From Sthenelais limicola (lineage: Eukaryota > Annelida > Polychaeta > Phyllodocida > Sigalionidae): a DNA stretch of 64,000 bases. Below are positions 43,902 to 56,806 of the stretch, one piece after another; position 1 is the stretch's first letter; the number at the start of each line of letters is the position of its first letter. Location of the stretch: contig OW804096.1 of assembly GCA_942159475.1 (NCBI GenBank), positions 38,687,744-38,751,743 on the forward strand, given 5' to 3'. Both the position numbers and the translations under genes were made by a program. The notes below the pieces were generated by a model. The model did no database searches. It saw nothing but the letters and a program-made list of their open reading frames with translations, and was not told where the DNA came from.

Positions 43902-44085
43902 TATGTGATGTGTAAGAGGAAAATGAGTCATAAATCGCAAAATTGGTATTTTTTAAACTGCTTTATTCGTGGGAATGTTCTGATTATATATGGCCTTTGT
44001 AAAGTCAACCTGTGGAATACATATTCATCTACTTTTTACTTTAAATGTCCACCCAGAAATATTGAATTTTTCCAACATAAAAACT
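43902..44085. mobile_element. MITE family B, left-half copy
   Basis: GATGTGTAAGAGGAAAATGA then TCATAAATCGCAAAA, followed by the TTTATTCG, TGTGGAATACATATTCA and TGTCCACCCAGAAATATTGA motifs of the longer copies. No right terminal repeat is seen. 44086-44570 shows nothing further. Confidence 0.5.
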
Positions 44086-44589
44086 CCATAAACTATGTAT
44101 ATATATATAGAGAAATACTGTTACGGCATATAGCTATAGGTCTTATAGGTTATAGGCACAACCCTTGGTAATTATAGATTCGAGTGTACATAATTTGAAC
44201 ACATTATCAAACGGGCATGTAAACCAAGTGAGTAACAAAGACCAACAAATCTAATTCTGAAAAGATAGTTTTGGTCCAGGTTTTATGATGGAAATCTATA
44301 GAAGTGAAAAGAGCCGGCTGTGTTGGAAGTGACCGTGGACCTGCATGACAGATGCTATAGATCGAATTCAAGAGTAATACATCAAGGGTAGAGGCTTAAC
44401 TCTGGTGTCCCCTACCTGATCATGACCATCCATCCATCCATCCATCTATCCATTCTTCCTCCTCTCCCTTACTGTACGATTCATATATTGAGTTTGGCAG
44501 GGGACTCTTACATAAACAGAGTTAGTCCTTATCGTCTAGGCTTAATGCCATTAGATCAATCATACGCTGGTAATGGTGCAGGTCGATTG

Positions 44590-45095
44590 GGGTGGAGGGG
44601 GAGAGGGAGAGGGAGAGGGAGAGGGAGAGGGAGAGGGAGAGGGAGAGGGAGAGGGAGAGGGACAGGAAGAGGGAGAGGGAAATGTGGGGAGGGGAGGGGA
44701 ACGGTGGGGAGGGGAACGGTGGGGAGGGGAACGGTGGGGGAGGGGAGAGGGTTTGGGAGGAGGGCGAGGAGGGAGAGGACGGAGAGGAGGGAGAGGAGGG
44801 AGAGGAGGGAGTGAAGGGAGAGGGAGGAGAAGAGGGAGAGGGGATGGGGGAGTGAAAGGACGTGGGAGAAGGGGAAGGAGGAGCGGGAGAGGGAGATAGA
44901 TAAAAGAATAGGTGGGGGGAGGAGAGGGTTTTGGACGAGGGAAAGGAGAGAGAGGAGAGAGAGAGGAGGGAGAGGAGATAGAGGAGGGAGAGGAGGGAGA
45001 GGAGGGAGAGGAGGGAGAGGAGAGAGAGGAGGGAGAGAGGAGGGAGACGAGAGAGAGAGGAGGGAGAGGAGGGAGGGAGAGAAATAAGAAGGTAC
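44590..45095 (+). repeat. 500-bp polypurine satellite tract, (GGGAGA)n
   Basis: About 13 near-perfect GGGAGA units (44600-44680) grade into GGGGAACGGT-type and GGAGGGAGA-type repeats. The Gly/Glu/Arg-rich or Pro/Leu/Ser-rich frames across it are artefacts. A second purine tract lies at 45315-45600. TTAGTCACAGACAGGGCAAA at 45119-45138 is inverted at about 45299-45319 around the gap between the tracts. Confidence 0.85.
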
Positions 45096-45753
45096 GTCCC
45101 TCGGCATCACCTGGTCTTTAGTCACAGACAGGGCAAATTCACCTTAACAACAAATCAAAATTGACTTCGAAGCAAAATAAACCAGTTTTTGCTCATCCTA
45201 ACATATTGTATTGTATTATCGTTGATATAAGCGATCACCCTGGCAGCGGATGTCCAACCCTAGTAGGACTGGTCTGTAGTCCTACTATTCGGCCAGCAGT
45301 TTGCCCTGTCTGTGACTAAGAGAAGAGGGGGAAATGGTTTGGAGGTTGTAGGGAGGGATGGAGTGAGGGAAAGGATGTGGAAAGAAGAGGAATAGTGAGT
45401 CAAGTCGAGGGGAGGAGGAGGAGGACCGAGAGAAGGAGAGAGATATAAGAGAAGGGGGGATAGAGAGGTTTTTGAGGTTGAAGGGAGGGAGATGAGGAAG
45501 GAAGGTTGAAAAGGAAAAGGAGGTGGGATGTGGGTGAAGGAGGAAGGGGAGGGAGGGACGGGTGGACATAAGAGGAAGAAGAAGGGGGGGGGGGGGAAAT
45601 AAATAATACGGTATAACAGGAGAAGTGGAGGAGATAGAGAGGTTACAAGAGAAGCAGAAGGGACCCTGCTTGTAATAGCCACCCCCCACCCCCACCCCGC
45701 CCCTCAGAAAAACATATCTTTTTTTTTAAAAAAACAACACAACTGAAAATAAA

Positions 45754-45970
45754 TTATAGCTGCATTCTCAGCTATGACGACAAAGCAAATCTTACCAGAT
45801 TTACACATATTATATAAGGATTTATAAATATTATGCTGGTGTTATATATACATGCACTTGGCAGAGCAATAACCACCCCCGGAGAGCTATAATAAGTGAA
45901 GACTTCACTAAAAAGGATTTGGGCGATTCCTCCAAATACAAATGGGGATGTTTTCAAAGCCATGTCACAA
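45754..45970. mobile_element. MITE family C, truncated copy
   Basis: It starts TTATAGCTGCATTCTCAGCT and follows 40135-40360 through TCCTCCAAATACAAA; the right end is missing. Confidence 0.5.
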
Positions 45971-48415
45971 TTTCAACTGGACAACACAAGAACCGAACGA
46001 AAAGGACTACATACTGTATTATGATATATCATTATCAACAACAACAACAAAAAATGTACAAAATAATAGGTAGTGTCACAGGACACTGAGGAAAATATGG
46101 AGAAATCCAGGAGATGTATGAAAAGAATAAATAAAAACGTATTCAAATAAAATCAAAACAACATCCTCCAAAGTTTTACTATCGCATTCAGGCATGTCTA
46201 ACACACAATAAAACAACACATTGTAATGCCAGACACAGATTCTTTGATGAAATATAATTTGCAAAACAAACATTTACATAATCGTATTTGGAATAGTCTA
46301 ACCAACGAGATTATATTCACACAACGAGATTATATTCACACAAGAGGTCTGACTGATGGGGCCTAAATATGGGTACACCTGGGTTGAGCTTGTTTTCGAT
46401 TCTTATCACTCATTAAGTACTAATGCTAAATAGTGGTGTGTGGTTTTCTTGGAAGTCAGGAGATGTGCTCCAAGGGTACATGGGTACATGTCTCCCATCT
46501 ACAGCTGCTTACCAATGGCTCATGCATGGTGTTTCTACCTTGGCCCAATAATTTTGCTATTTTGCTACCTTCTGATCTTGTGAAAATGAAGGGATAAGTT
46601 TGAAAACCTTATCTAAGCTATTATACACATGTCCAAATAATGAATATTCTTTCACCAGATCGGAACATTATATAATTCACAATATTCATGAGAATTTGAG
46701 ACCTTAATACTAAGCTCAATAGATCCGGGTCATATTGGTCCCTTGAGAAGGGAAGCATACCATCTAAATGCTAAAGACTATGGGGTTCACACCAAATGCT
46801 TAACAAGTAGATATCATAAGCAACCTTGCCACAACCAGGGCCAAAAGTAGCCCTGTTTTCTTGTAAGTTTATGTGGGTCAGGGGCTTCTATGGGAGTTTC
46901 AAAAAATGGAATTTAGGGCTGAAAACAAGCTCGAGACTAAAGGATTGCTGCCTGGCCTGTGGTTTTATGCTGTGTGGCACTGGAGGACTCTGATGTGGGC
47001 GTTGTGGTCAGATATATTATATATGTTAAAATAATATTCAGGAAATAAAGAAGATTGAAGGTCAGAAGTCGTATGAAGTTTCTTGTATTGCTTTCAGGTA
47101 CATATACAGGTTAGATATGTCCTGACTGACTGGTACATCAAGATCAAGGTATTTATATGGTACCCACCCCCCGTCTCCAACAACATTGGTTTCCCTGCTT
47201 TAGCAAGCTAGTTTCCAGGGGTATCATAGACACCCTGGTTGACAAGGAACCCTATTGGTTGGTGGGGTGGATACCATAACCCTACGTCATACTAAATATG
47301 GTTGCAGTACACAGTAAACAATAAATATCAACAAGAGATTACTAAATAAAGCTACTAGGGGCCAAGGCTAAACTAGCTTTTCCAGGTGGGAAAGTCGCCC
47401 TACCAAGGTTAAGCCTCTAGCTTGTCCAGAAGTATATCGGCAAGGTGGTGTACCGTGTAACTGTTTGGCTGGTTAGTTTAGTAAGATTATTGTGCTCAGG
47501 ATCTATAGCCTCCCCACCCCCCACCCACCCTCTCGCACAAAACTGTTGATTGTTATGTTTACATTCGTTGGTCATGCTCTGTTGAGCCTGACCAACTCCA
47601 CTAGTAGTGGTAGAGGGTTGATAGGTTGTTATTCGGTACCATTCGGAATACACCATAAGAAGGTACGGGTGAACATCTTTTTGGTTCTTTTTTAAATAAG
47701 GCCGTATGAAACATTTCATTCTGTCCAAGTTGTAGAGCGCTATCGTTCATGTAGATAGACAGTGATAATAGTGTAGTTTTACAGGGAAAATACATCGAAA
47801 AACACATATCCCCTTGACGGGCCCTAGTATTGTACGAGAGACCCGATTTACGGGCATCATTCGAAATGTTCTATGTAATAGCTACGCTATGTAAACATAG
47901 GCGATTCGATGCCGGCCGTCTAGTCTAATATTATGAAATATGGCCTTATGAACCCTACACGATTCCAATATAATATTTCCAATTCCATAATAAGTACAAA
48001 TCATTACATTACATATACCCGATAAGGTATACTCTGTGCCTTAGAAGTTTAGGGCTGTAGAGGTGGACCTCTGTGTGAGTATAATCTCGTTGGTCTAACA
48101 CACCATTCCCTTTAGGAAGAATCGTCAACAACTTAAGTGGTCACATCCCATTAAGAAACCATCTGTTCTATTCCTAGGTCCAGTAAGCATGCAGTGCTAG
48201 AAGTCCTGCGTTGACATATTATAGAAATAGATTGCAAATGCAAGATATACTTTTATGATTAATTTGAATCATTAAATTGCCTGGGTCTAACACAGGGACC
48301 TTCAAAGGTAATTTATTTCTCAATTCTCATCAATCCCGATGAGGAGAATAGGGCATTAAAAGTAAACCTAAAATGGGTATGCCTAGTGTTACATGTGTTC
48401 CCTATAGCCAGTCAC
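45971..48415. other. Gene-free stretch
   Basis: No gene, RNA or complete repeat is recognised. A 55-bp unit at 48131-48183 (ACTTAAGTGGTC, then ATTAAGAAACCATCT, then CTAGGTCCAG) recurs at 49191-49246. Confidence 0.4.
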
Positions 48416-48493
48416 AATAGTTTAGTGGTTAGGGTGTTAGACTTTCAAACTGTACATTGTGTGGTTGAGTCCCAGAGCAGACAGCTTTTTTTT
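48416..48493 (+). other. tRNA-like sequence, possibly a SINE head
   Basis: TAGTTTAGTGGTTAGGGTGT resembles a tRNA D-arm/A-box, followed by an anticodon-like TTAGACTTTCAAACTG and a B-box-like GGTTGAGTCCC about 35 bases later, ending in a T8 run. The acceptor stem does not close properly, so it is a decayed tRNA-derived sequence and not a working tRNA gene. Confidence 0.35.
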
Positions 48494-48832
48494 ACATTTG
48501 TAAATTGGTTATTTGTACATTTGTCTCATTTTTGAGTCAATGTTTTAATAGTTTCACTAATATCTCCCCATTGTGTGGTTCGGTTTTCTTTAAAACTCAC
48601 ACATTTAGTTGTTGATGTCATTTCCTTTTGATTGATGAAAGAGTTAAAGAGGCTAAAATCTATTTGAGCAAGAAAATTGATTTACTGGGGTTCTGGGGCA
48701 TAATAGTTTCTCCGGACCAGAGCTTTGGGTGGTAGTACTAAGGTTATGTTTACTTTTGGCGAAAATTGTTTCACCACGGGGCCACAACCCATCCCGAAAT
48801 AATTGGATGGGATTACTGTTGACTGAGATTAA

Positions 48833-48911
48833 AACCCCGTACACACATACCCGATTTCAATGTTCTGAAGCTCAAATCAGGCTTCAAATCGGGTATGCCT
48901 GGGCGGGGTTT
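48833..48911. repeat. 79-bp foldback sequence
   Basis: AAACCCCG...ATACCCGATTT pairs with AAATCGGGTAT...CGGGGTTT around a 28-bp centre. A related half is visible at 5390-5430. 48912-50902 shows no gene. Confidence 0.6.
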
Positions 48912-50902
48912 AAGTCACATTTATTAACTTTGATCTAAACTTTAACCACAAGCAATACAACAGTACATGATCAGTATAGCCACACACAACTACTTATACA
49001 CAATTAAACTGCAACTTGTAATGCAAGACCCAGATTACGTTTTAGCTTTTTCTTTTGTGATTTGTCATAACCACATTTGTTTAATGACACACAATTATAT
49101 AATGTACAAATGAAACTTTTCTTTTTCTTCAACCACAACAAATCTCAGATACTCCAAACAATTTCCTGCAGAAAAAACTGCTAACAATAACTTAAGTGGT
49201 CGCGTCCTATTAAGAAACCATCTATTACCCAGTCCCAGGTCCAGACATCTTCTGATGTGGTTACCTCTGACTAAGATCGATTTAGATCCAGCTAGACACA
49301 AGGTAGTCAACTCCCCATTGTTTATATAGCATGAGGAAGGGAGAGACACTGTGAATCAGGCAGTTAACCATGCCACCCCTCCATCTTCATCTCACTATCT
49401 AGTTTTCATGTCCCCCATTATCGCCCTGCTTCTGCAATGTTCTAGAAGCTTGTGGAAGGCCGACATAATTGACTTACGTTTGAGCGATCCAACAAGGCCT
49501 CGCTCGCGGATTAAGTTACATTAAAATAATCACGAAACGAATGGGAACAATCGGATTGCCTACTCTTCTCTTCATTCCATGAATTGTTCATTAGTCTTGT
49601 CCTCTGTCTGTTGTGGTTGCTTTAACGGGGGAGCAAGAGGGAGGATGAGTGGGGGGGGAGTATGTAGGTTGGATGGGGGGAGGATTGACTTGTTGAAAAT
49701 GTTTATATTCATATGTACATATTACAATACAATTTATCGAGAAATAAATCATCGAACAATGCACATTGTTTTCGATGCACGTATTTTAAGATTTAAGATT
49801 AAAGTTATTTTTGTTCACAAAGTGTATTACATTATGCCGTGTCAGATCCTGATACAGCTATGAAATAATATAGCATATGTCCCCTTGATGTGTTGATATA
49901 CATTATTTTATATCCCCTATTGATGGACATGACTTTTGCCGCCCTCTGTTGGTCAGTTAGGTCCAGGCCTCCCAGAGAGTCAATCCCCTGACTAGGCCCG
50001 TCATTCTATCGACTGCTGCCGTCCTGGACTGACCACACCTTTCACTTGAACTCAAACTCGCCATTTTTCTTTCCAATAATTCTCATGTATACTTTGCTTT
50101 TTAACTGGATGGAGGGGAAACAAATTAATTATGACATTTTCCCCTTGGTATATTCGATTGTTAAACTCAAGGAATACAATTCAATGCCGCTGTTACATCA
50201 TGTTACCTAATAATGACGTAACAGTTATAATAATGACGTAATCACTTTAAGACTATTAATTAGCATTAATTGTTTTTATCATATTCAATATTCTAATTAG
50301 TAACATCTTCATATTTCATACGGTAACATTAATCAGGAATTTATTGCGGTAATTACGGTAGCATGTGAAGGGCTACAATACATATTCATTCTAGATCTTA
50401 GGATCACCGCCTTTAGACTTCTTCTTTACTGCTCCTATTTTCCACAATACCTTTACAAATATCCAAAAACCAAAGATAGACAAATCTTCATATAACACCT
50501 TTCAGTAATGAAAGTAATGTGATTTTCATAAATAGATACATAAATCAAATAATACAAATCGAAGAGTTATATAATCAGATTCTTATGCCATTATGAATAC
50601 ATTAACTGAAGCAGATCAAATCCAGAATAATTATTTGGTTCGCCAGTAATATGTTAAAACAAGTAAAAGACCTCTTCAAAGTTCATAATTTCTATCAATG
50701 CGTTGCATAACAGATCGGGACAAAAATGAAGGAAAGGTACAAAAGGTAATCAATATTTGAGTTTTGGAGCAACATCTGATAATGATATTACGCATTGATT
50801 TTGTATTACGTTATACGCAGAGGAAAACATGACATAGATGCAGGACGCTTTTCTCAGCTTTGGCCAACACTAGTATTGGTGATACAAATTAAAATTTACA
50901 GA

Positions 50903-51142
50903 TGGGTCAGATCGTCCGAAAATGTACAATTGGCAGCTCTACACATTTAGGAAATCCTGCTAAATTAGGCTGAAAAATGATGAATACAGGGTATATCTGA
51001 ATATATTTGGTATCGCCGCGTTGATTTATATTATCAGTTTTGCCATTTTAAACTGCATTTTGAAGCTCATTTCTGTCTTAAATGGGGGTTATTTGAGAAA
51101 ATTGGTGAAGGCGAGTTTTACATTTTCTGTAAATCCGACCCA
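50903..51142. mobile_element. MITE family A copy (240 bp)
   Basis: Left end TGGGTCAGATCGTCCGAAAA, right end TTTTCTGTAAATCCGACCCA; flanks are GA and GA instead of TA. Confidence 0.7.
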
Positions 51143-51435
51143 GATACTATCTACTACTCATTCTCACAAAACGTGAACATGTTTTCGTTATCAACCACTT
51201 TTGTAACATACTAAAGAGTTGAACAGTAGGCCTACTAACAAATATCAAATTAGTCAAGCGTTGCCTCTCGAGCAAGTAGATTATGTGTACATTGACTTAA
51301 CACGACCAGCATTGACATTAACACGACTAGCCGGCCGATCCGTGGCGGCTGTAATACTTTAACATTGTGTATTTTGCCGTGCGGCAGCCGTACACCAATC
51401 GGCCGTTGTAATGTGAATGGGCCTTTAATCTACTG

Positions 51436-51912
51436 AATGTGATGAGTTGAAGGGAAATGAGTCACGAGTTGGAAAATGATATTTTCTAAAGTGATTTATT
51501 CACAAATCTCTCATTTTTGGAGAGCTTAGCGTGTAAAGTCATATCAATTTGTGTACAAAATTTGAAGTGTCTTAAATATATTCTTGCGTTTCAATGGTCA
51601 CCCTATGGAGTACATTTAGTTCCTTTATTGGTAATTGTCCACCCAGAGATATTGAACACTTCATAAGAGAGGTCAAATGTTCACCAGAAAATCTTACCAA
51701 ATTTACTCCTGGTATGCCGGTATTCATCAATATTCTGCAGAAGTCATCATATATGAAAGGATTTGGGCAGGTCCTCCAAATAAAAGCAAAACCAACCAGA
51801 CAAAATCCTCCCAAAGTTCGGTCAAATAACTTTTAGATGGCTTGGAAAAGATTGGAAGAAAATGAAGAATATATTTAGTTTTTACCGATGTTAACTGAGA
51901 GTGCAACTTTAA
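51436..51912. mobile_element. Composite of MITE family B and family C sequence
   Basis: 51436-51690 carries family B motifs (GTGATGAGTTGAAGGGAAAT then GAGTCACGAGTTG, TTATTCACAAATCTC, TGTCCACCCAGAGATATTGA). It runs straight into family C sequence (TCCTCCAAATAAAAG, CTGAGAGTGCAACTTTAA). The right end is the family C terminal repeat. The two families may be halves of one larger element. Confidence 0.5.
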
Positions 51913-54029
51913 GGGAAAATTGAACCGTCTTGGGAGATGGGCCGTCTTAACCACTGGCCTCCAGTAACTATTACAGACAGTTGCAGGAGGTCTGAATAAA
52001 GGACGGGGGAGAATGGTGGGGAGTTTTGTGTGAATTAATGGTGATCAGAGAGGTCCAATGTCCACCAGTAAATCGTGGCCACAATTTGGCACCATTGTGG
52101 CAATGAGATCTGAATGAAATCTCATTGATATCCGCCGTAATTTCCACCCACCCAAGCGCGGCCGAGGAGTTGGGGTTCTGGCATGCAAACTATAGACAGA
52201 AAGATAACCAATATGGAATATGGGGACGGTAGGGGCAATAAGAAGAGGGGTAATGTGGTGGAGGGTAGGGGGAGGAGAAGGAGGGAAGAAGGGAAGGTGA
52301 GAGAAAGGAGGAGGGAGAAGGGAGGGGAGAGGGCGTGGATGAAGAGGTGAGGGAGGAAGAGGAGAGCGAGGAGTAGGAAAGGAGATATGGAAAGGGAGGG
52401 GAGTGATAGGGAATGGAAAATGGAAGGAACACGTTTGTATTTGTATTTATTTAGAATTTGAATACAGCGCCTAACATGCTATATTAAAGGGAGAGAGAGA
52501 GGTTGAGGAGGGGTAGTGATATTAGCAGGGAGGAGGAGCTTCAGCAGCCGTGAGAGCAATAGGAGGAAGTAAAGGGGAAGTGAGCACTCTATTTAATACT
52601 CAGTCTAGGCCCAAAGATGAGAGAGTCCCTTCAAACGGAGGGAAAGCCTCTCTCCTCAAACCACAAAGTGCCATTATAATTCCATTAAGACAGTAAAATG
52701 TCATTATAATCCCATCAGAACACCTAGTCCTAGGCCAGGAAGTAGTATGCAGTAGGCGTCCAATCACTGACATACCGTTCTTATCTGATCTGAGGGACTT
52801 TGAGCCTAGACTGTACCAGGGCAGCCCTAGGCAACCTAGTTGCCTATGACATGACACCTAGCAACTTGTTGTTACAACCAGCGCACCTCCCAGGTAACAA
52901 TGTATGTTACCTGGGTGAGAACCGATTGGGATAGAAACCAGTCGTGACGTCACAGTAGGCGTGACGCCACTCGCACGGTAGCTTTTGAACTGTAAATAGG
53001 TATTTCGCATTGAAAGACAAAAAATTATTTATATTAAACAGTAAGTAAAGGTTAGTGCATGACGCATACGCTTAGGAGAGCAGCATCACTTGAGTTACGC
53101 TACATAGTGTCACAAGGCAATAAATAGTATGGACCCGGATGTACCGGGTGCAACACCAGGACACAAGGAAACAACAATATTAAAGATGGTAATAAATTAT
53201 CCTAGTCAACTTGATCAGGTCCAGCGGAAGAGGGGAAAGGGTCGGAGCCCCCCCCCCCCCAACCAACCAAATATTTAACTTTATGATGGCCACCAGAAAA
53301 TATCTTCCATTAGATTGATGAAACTTACTAATTCATCTCAATTATATTAATTGATCCTAGCGGTGAATTCTGATATTTCCTTACAAAAAGTGTTTATAAA
53401 TCTATCTTTACACGCTCTCTCTCTGTCTCTCTTTCTCTTTCTCTCGGTCTCTCTCTCTCTCTCTCTTCCTCTTGCATCCTCTTGCATGCTCTCTTTCTCT
53501 TTGCTTTGTCACTCTCTCTCCCTTTCCTTCTCTCTCTTTTCCCTTCTCGTAGTCTTTCCCGTTGTCTCTCCCTTTCCCGTCCCAGTCTTTCTTTCTTTCT
53601 TTCATCTCTCCCCTCTCTTTCTAACATATTCGTCTCTAATTCCCCCTCCTCTTTATTATTTGCCTCTAGATTCTTCTGCCTCTCTTTCTTAGTTCCCTCA
53701 CTCTCTCTCCTTCTCCCTCTAAAATATTTACCACTGATTTCCTGGCCCTCTCCTTTTCTCTGTCCCAGACTGTCTCTGTCTCTAGCTTTTGTTATATCAT
53801 GCCTGTCTAACACATTACCCTCGTTCCTCTCTCTAGTTTCCCTAAATCTCTCTCTCTCTAACATATAACTTCCCTGTTAATGGCCTCATAAAGTACCTTA
53901 TACATGCACAGAAATTGTTCCATAATATTGTGTTAGACTTCAGTAGTCCTTTTCATATCTAACACAGCGATCGTTCGTTAAGGTAGCACATCAATGGGTC
54001 AGATAATGATAATATCGTTATCTCGTAAT
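51913..54029. other. Gene-free stretch with purine and pyrimidine tracts
   Basis: Purine-rich 52225-52430 and CT-rich 53410-53865. The long Ser/Leu- and Arg/Glu-rich frames there are low-complexity artefacts. A poly-C run sits near 53251-53260. Confidence 0.6.
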
Positions 54030-54088
54030 ACAGGTATAATGAGCGTGCATTAAATATATTATATTTAATGCACGCTCATTATTCCTGT
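54030..54088. repeat. 59-bp near-perfect palindrome
   Basis: Arms of 29 bp around T54059 with about one mismatch; the centre is TTAAATATATTATATTTAA flanked by GAGCGTGCA/TGCACGCTC. It is almost loopless and would form a stable cruciform. Confidence 0.9.
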
Positions 54089-54363
54089 TTCATAAGGCAT
54101 GTGTAAACCATATACATGTAAATTAAGGGGTCGCTGCATGGTTACGACAGATTATAGCGCGCCTAACAAGCTGTGTTACTTACATATATATGGAACGTGG
54201 AGCAAAGCTTTTGTTAACAAAGTCAAAAGAAGATACAGAGCCATGTTGTATAATGCAGCTTTCGACAAAAGTAGATTGATATGGTCCGACAAAGTCAAGG
54301 AGTTTATGAAAAAAGTTCAACTTCTGGCATTATTATTGTTCACTAAAGCTTGTGCTTGTTATA

Positions 54364-54600
54364 TGGGTCAGATTTTCAGAAAATGTGCAATTCAACTTCG
54401 CCAATCTTCTTAAATAACACACATTTCAGACGAAATTAAAGTTCAAAATACAGTTCAACCTAGCCAAACCGATTGCTAGAATCAATGCAATGCCGAATAT
54501 TCTCGAATTGACCTAGTATTGACACAATTGCGGCCCAAGTTGGCAGAATATACTAAATGTGAACAGCTGCCAATTGTACATTTTCTGAAATTCTGACCCA
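54364..54600. mobile_element. MITE family A copy (237 bp), inverted body
   Basis: TA flanks. TGGGTCAGATTTTCAGAAAA at the left and TTTTCTGAAATTCTGACCCA at the right; the interior runs opposite to the copy at 42526. Confidence 0.8.
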
Positions 54601-55382
54601 TATGTGAATTTATAGAGTTTGAGACAAGGACACACCTGCATCAGACTGAATAGAAAATACTAAAATCACACACAAAAATAATAAAAGGTAAGAGGGAGAC
54701 TGCAAAGAAACAATTAGAATTGTATGCCCAGATCGCAGGGAGCTGAATATATAACCTTTAAAAAGAACAACACAAAATCAACTTTTCCCTCTCTCTCTAT
54801 TTAGTTTTCCTTCTATAAGGTCCATTACTATCCCTCTCTCCCTATAACGTATTTCCTTCTAATAGCCATTCCTCTCTCTTGCTGTCTCCCTAGTTTTCCT
54901 CTATCTATCTCTATCCCTCCAACATACGTCCCTCTAACTATTCTCTCTCTCCCTAGTTTCCCTCTATAAAGGGCGTATGTTGCCCGAAACGTCGGAACCC
55001 CAATAAACAAAACCAACACTTAAATGCCCCACGTCCTGTTTTGTCCTTGTTCTGGATTGAATTCAATCCCTTCGAATTTATCCCTCTATAAATCTCTATC
55101 CTTCTCCCTCTAACCCCTCTAATTTCCTGTCCCTCTAGCTCCCCTCAATCTCTCTCTCTCTCCCTCTCTGACATATTTAAGTGCAATATCTAATTCCTCC
55201 TCTCTCTCTCTTTAGTTTCCCTCTCCCTCTAACATATTTCACTCTAATTTCCTTGCTCTCTTTCTCTTTGTTTCTCTCTCTTTGTCTCTCCTTCTCTCTC
55301 TGTCTCTCTCTGTCTCTCTTTTTCTCTCTCTTTGTCTCTCTTTCTTTCTCTTTCTTTCTCTTTCTTTCTCTTTCTCTCTCTT

Positions 55383-55413
<31 letters not shown>

Positions 55414-56569
55414 CTTTCGCTCTCTAGCCTCTGTCCTTTCTCTCACATGCCATTATCCCACAACCTCCTCTCCCTCCACCACCAACATTCTTACTTCCTT
55501 AATCTGCCAACTCTCTAAGCTCTCTATAGTACTGCATGATTGACAGAGGTTTCTGTTTAATTTGATAAGGTGTTTATATTCACGCTGGTTTCCATGGTTA
55601 TCTCTACAAGCGTCTGTCGCCCATGGAGATAGGACTCTAACGTCAATAGAGATGACGTCGATACCAAAGCTTAGTCCTGAAATGTCGGAAAGCTGTAATC
55701 GCTATGGAAATCTTAAAGGAGGATTGTCAGGTAGGGTGGGGGCTGAGGGTAATGAACCCCCTCCCAGAGGATTAGTTGAATGATATATGTAATTTTATTA
55801 TTATCATTATAATACTTTTATTCCAAATCAATATCATTACAGTGACATAATCGAAAAATGTCAGAATAGGTTGCAGCCATCTCCTCACTCGGAGGTTTTC
55901 CGGACTGGCTTTTAGCAAAAACTCCTTTTATTGAATTATTACATCAGATCAAGATTCTTATTGTTTAACACATTTTTTCTTAGCTTAACAATATGAACAA
56001 TACAAAGCTTGCTTAGTCTACATAGTTTTATATAAATTGAATATTACATTTGTGATTCTTGAACTTAATTTTAGTGCTTTATGGTATGTTTTAATGCTTT
56101 ATGGTGTTTAGCATCCAAATTCAAATTTTCAATTTTCACATCCAGACTTATATACCTGGCACTATTTTATAATATTAATATTGATATAATTATAAATTAA
56201 AGCTGAATTTAACATTGGTGAAAAACCAAAGATCTGTTATCATTTTTTCATTCTTGTCCTAGCCATCTAGCAGTCATTTTGATAAAGTTTGGAGGGTTTT
56301 GGATCCTTTCCTGTGTCGGTTCAGTTATTATCACCCACATATGGGCTTTTCTCTCTGCTCGACTTCAAATGTGTATAAACATAATAACAGAAGCAGAAAA
56401 TCGAGTATAACATTTTTTATAACTGAACAAATCGAAGGCAAAAATACCAACATAAATGTTTGTAGTGGTTCATTTTACTGTCTCTGTATTAATACAAACT
56501 TATTATCGTTCTGACCTCGCCAAGTGGACCCGGTGATATCTGTATTATTCCATTAAATTTTCTCACATA
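54601..56569. other. Gene-free stretch dominated by pyrimidine tracts
   Basis: CT-rich blocks at 54784-55000, 55080-55175 and 55195-55445. No gene is supported. Confidence 0.55.
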
Positions 56570-56806
56570 TGGGTCAGATTTTCAGTAAATGTACAATTGG
56601 CAGATCAACACTTTTAGGAAATTCTCCTAAATTAGGCTGAAAAATGATGAATACTGGGTATATCTGAGTATATTTGGTATCGCATTGATTTAAAGTATCA
56701 GTTCTGTTATGTTGAACTGTATTTTGAAGCTCATTTCTTTCTGAAATGTGGGTTATTTGGGAGGATTGGTGAAGACGAATTGTACATTTACTGAAAATCT
56801 GACCCA
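56570..56806. mobile_element. MITE family A copy (237 bp)
   Basis: Left end TGGGTCAGATTTTCAGTAAA, right end TTTACTGAAAATCTGACCCA; the compensating A/T change in both ends suggests gene conversion or a subfamily. Confidence 0.8.

Noticed and set aside
44422..45125. Gly/Glu/Arg-rich and Pro/Leu-rich frames up to 189 codons
   Set aside because: Simple-sequence artefact of the (GGGAGA)n tract; same content in every frame.
53351..53868. Ser/Leu-rich and Arg/Glu-rich frames of 113-156 codons
   Set aside because: CT-repeat artefact, likewise 55177-55543 and 29044-29304.
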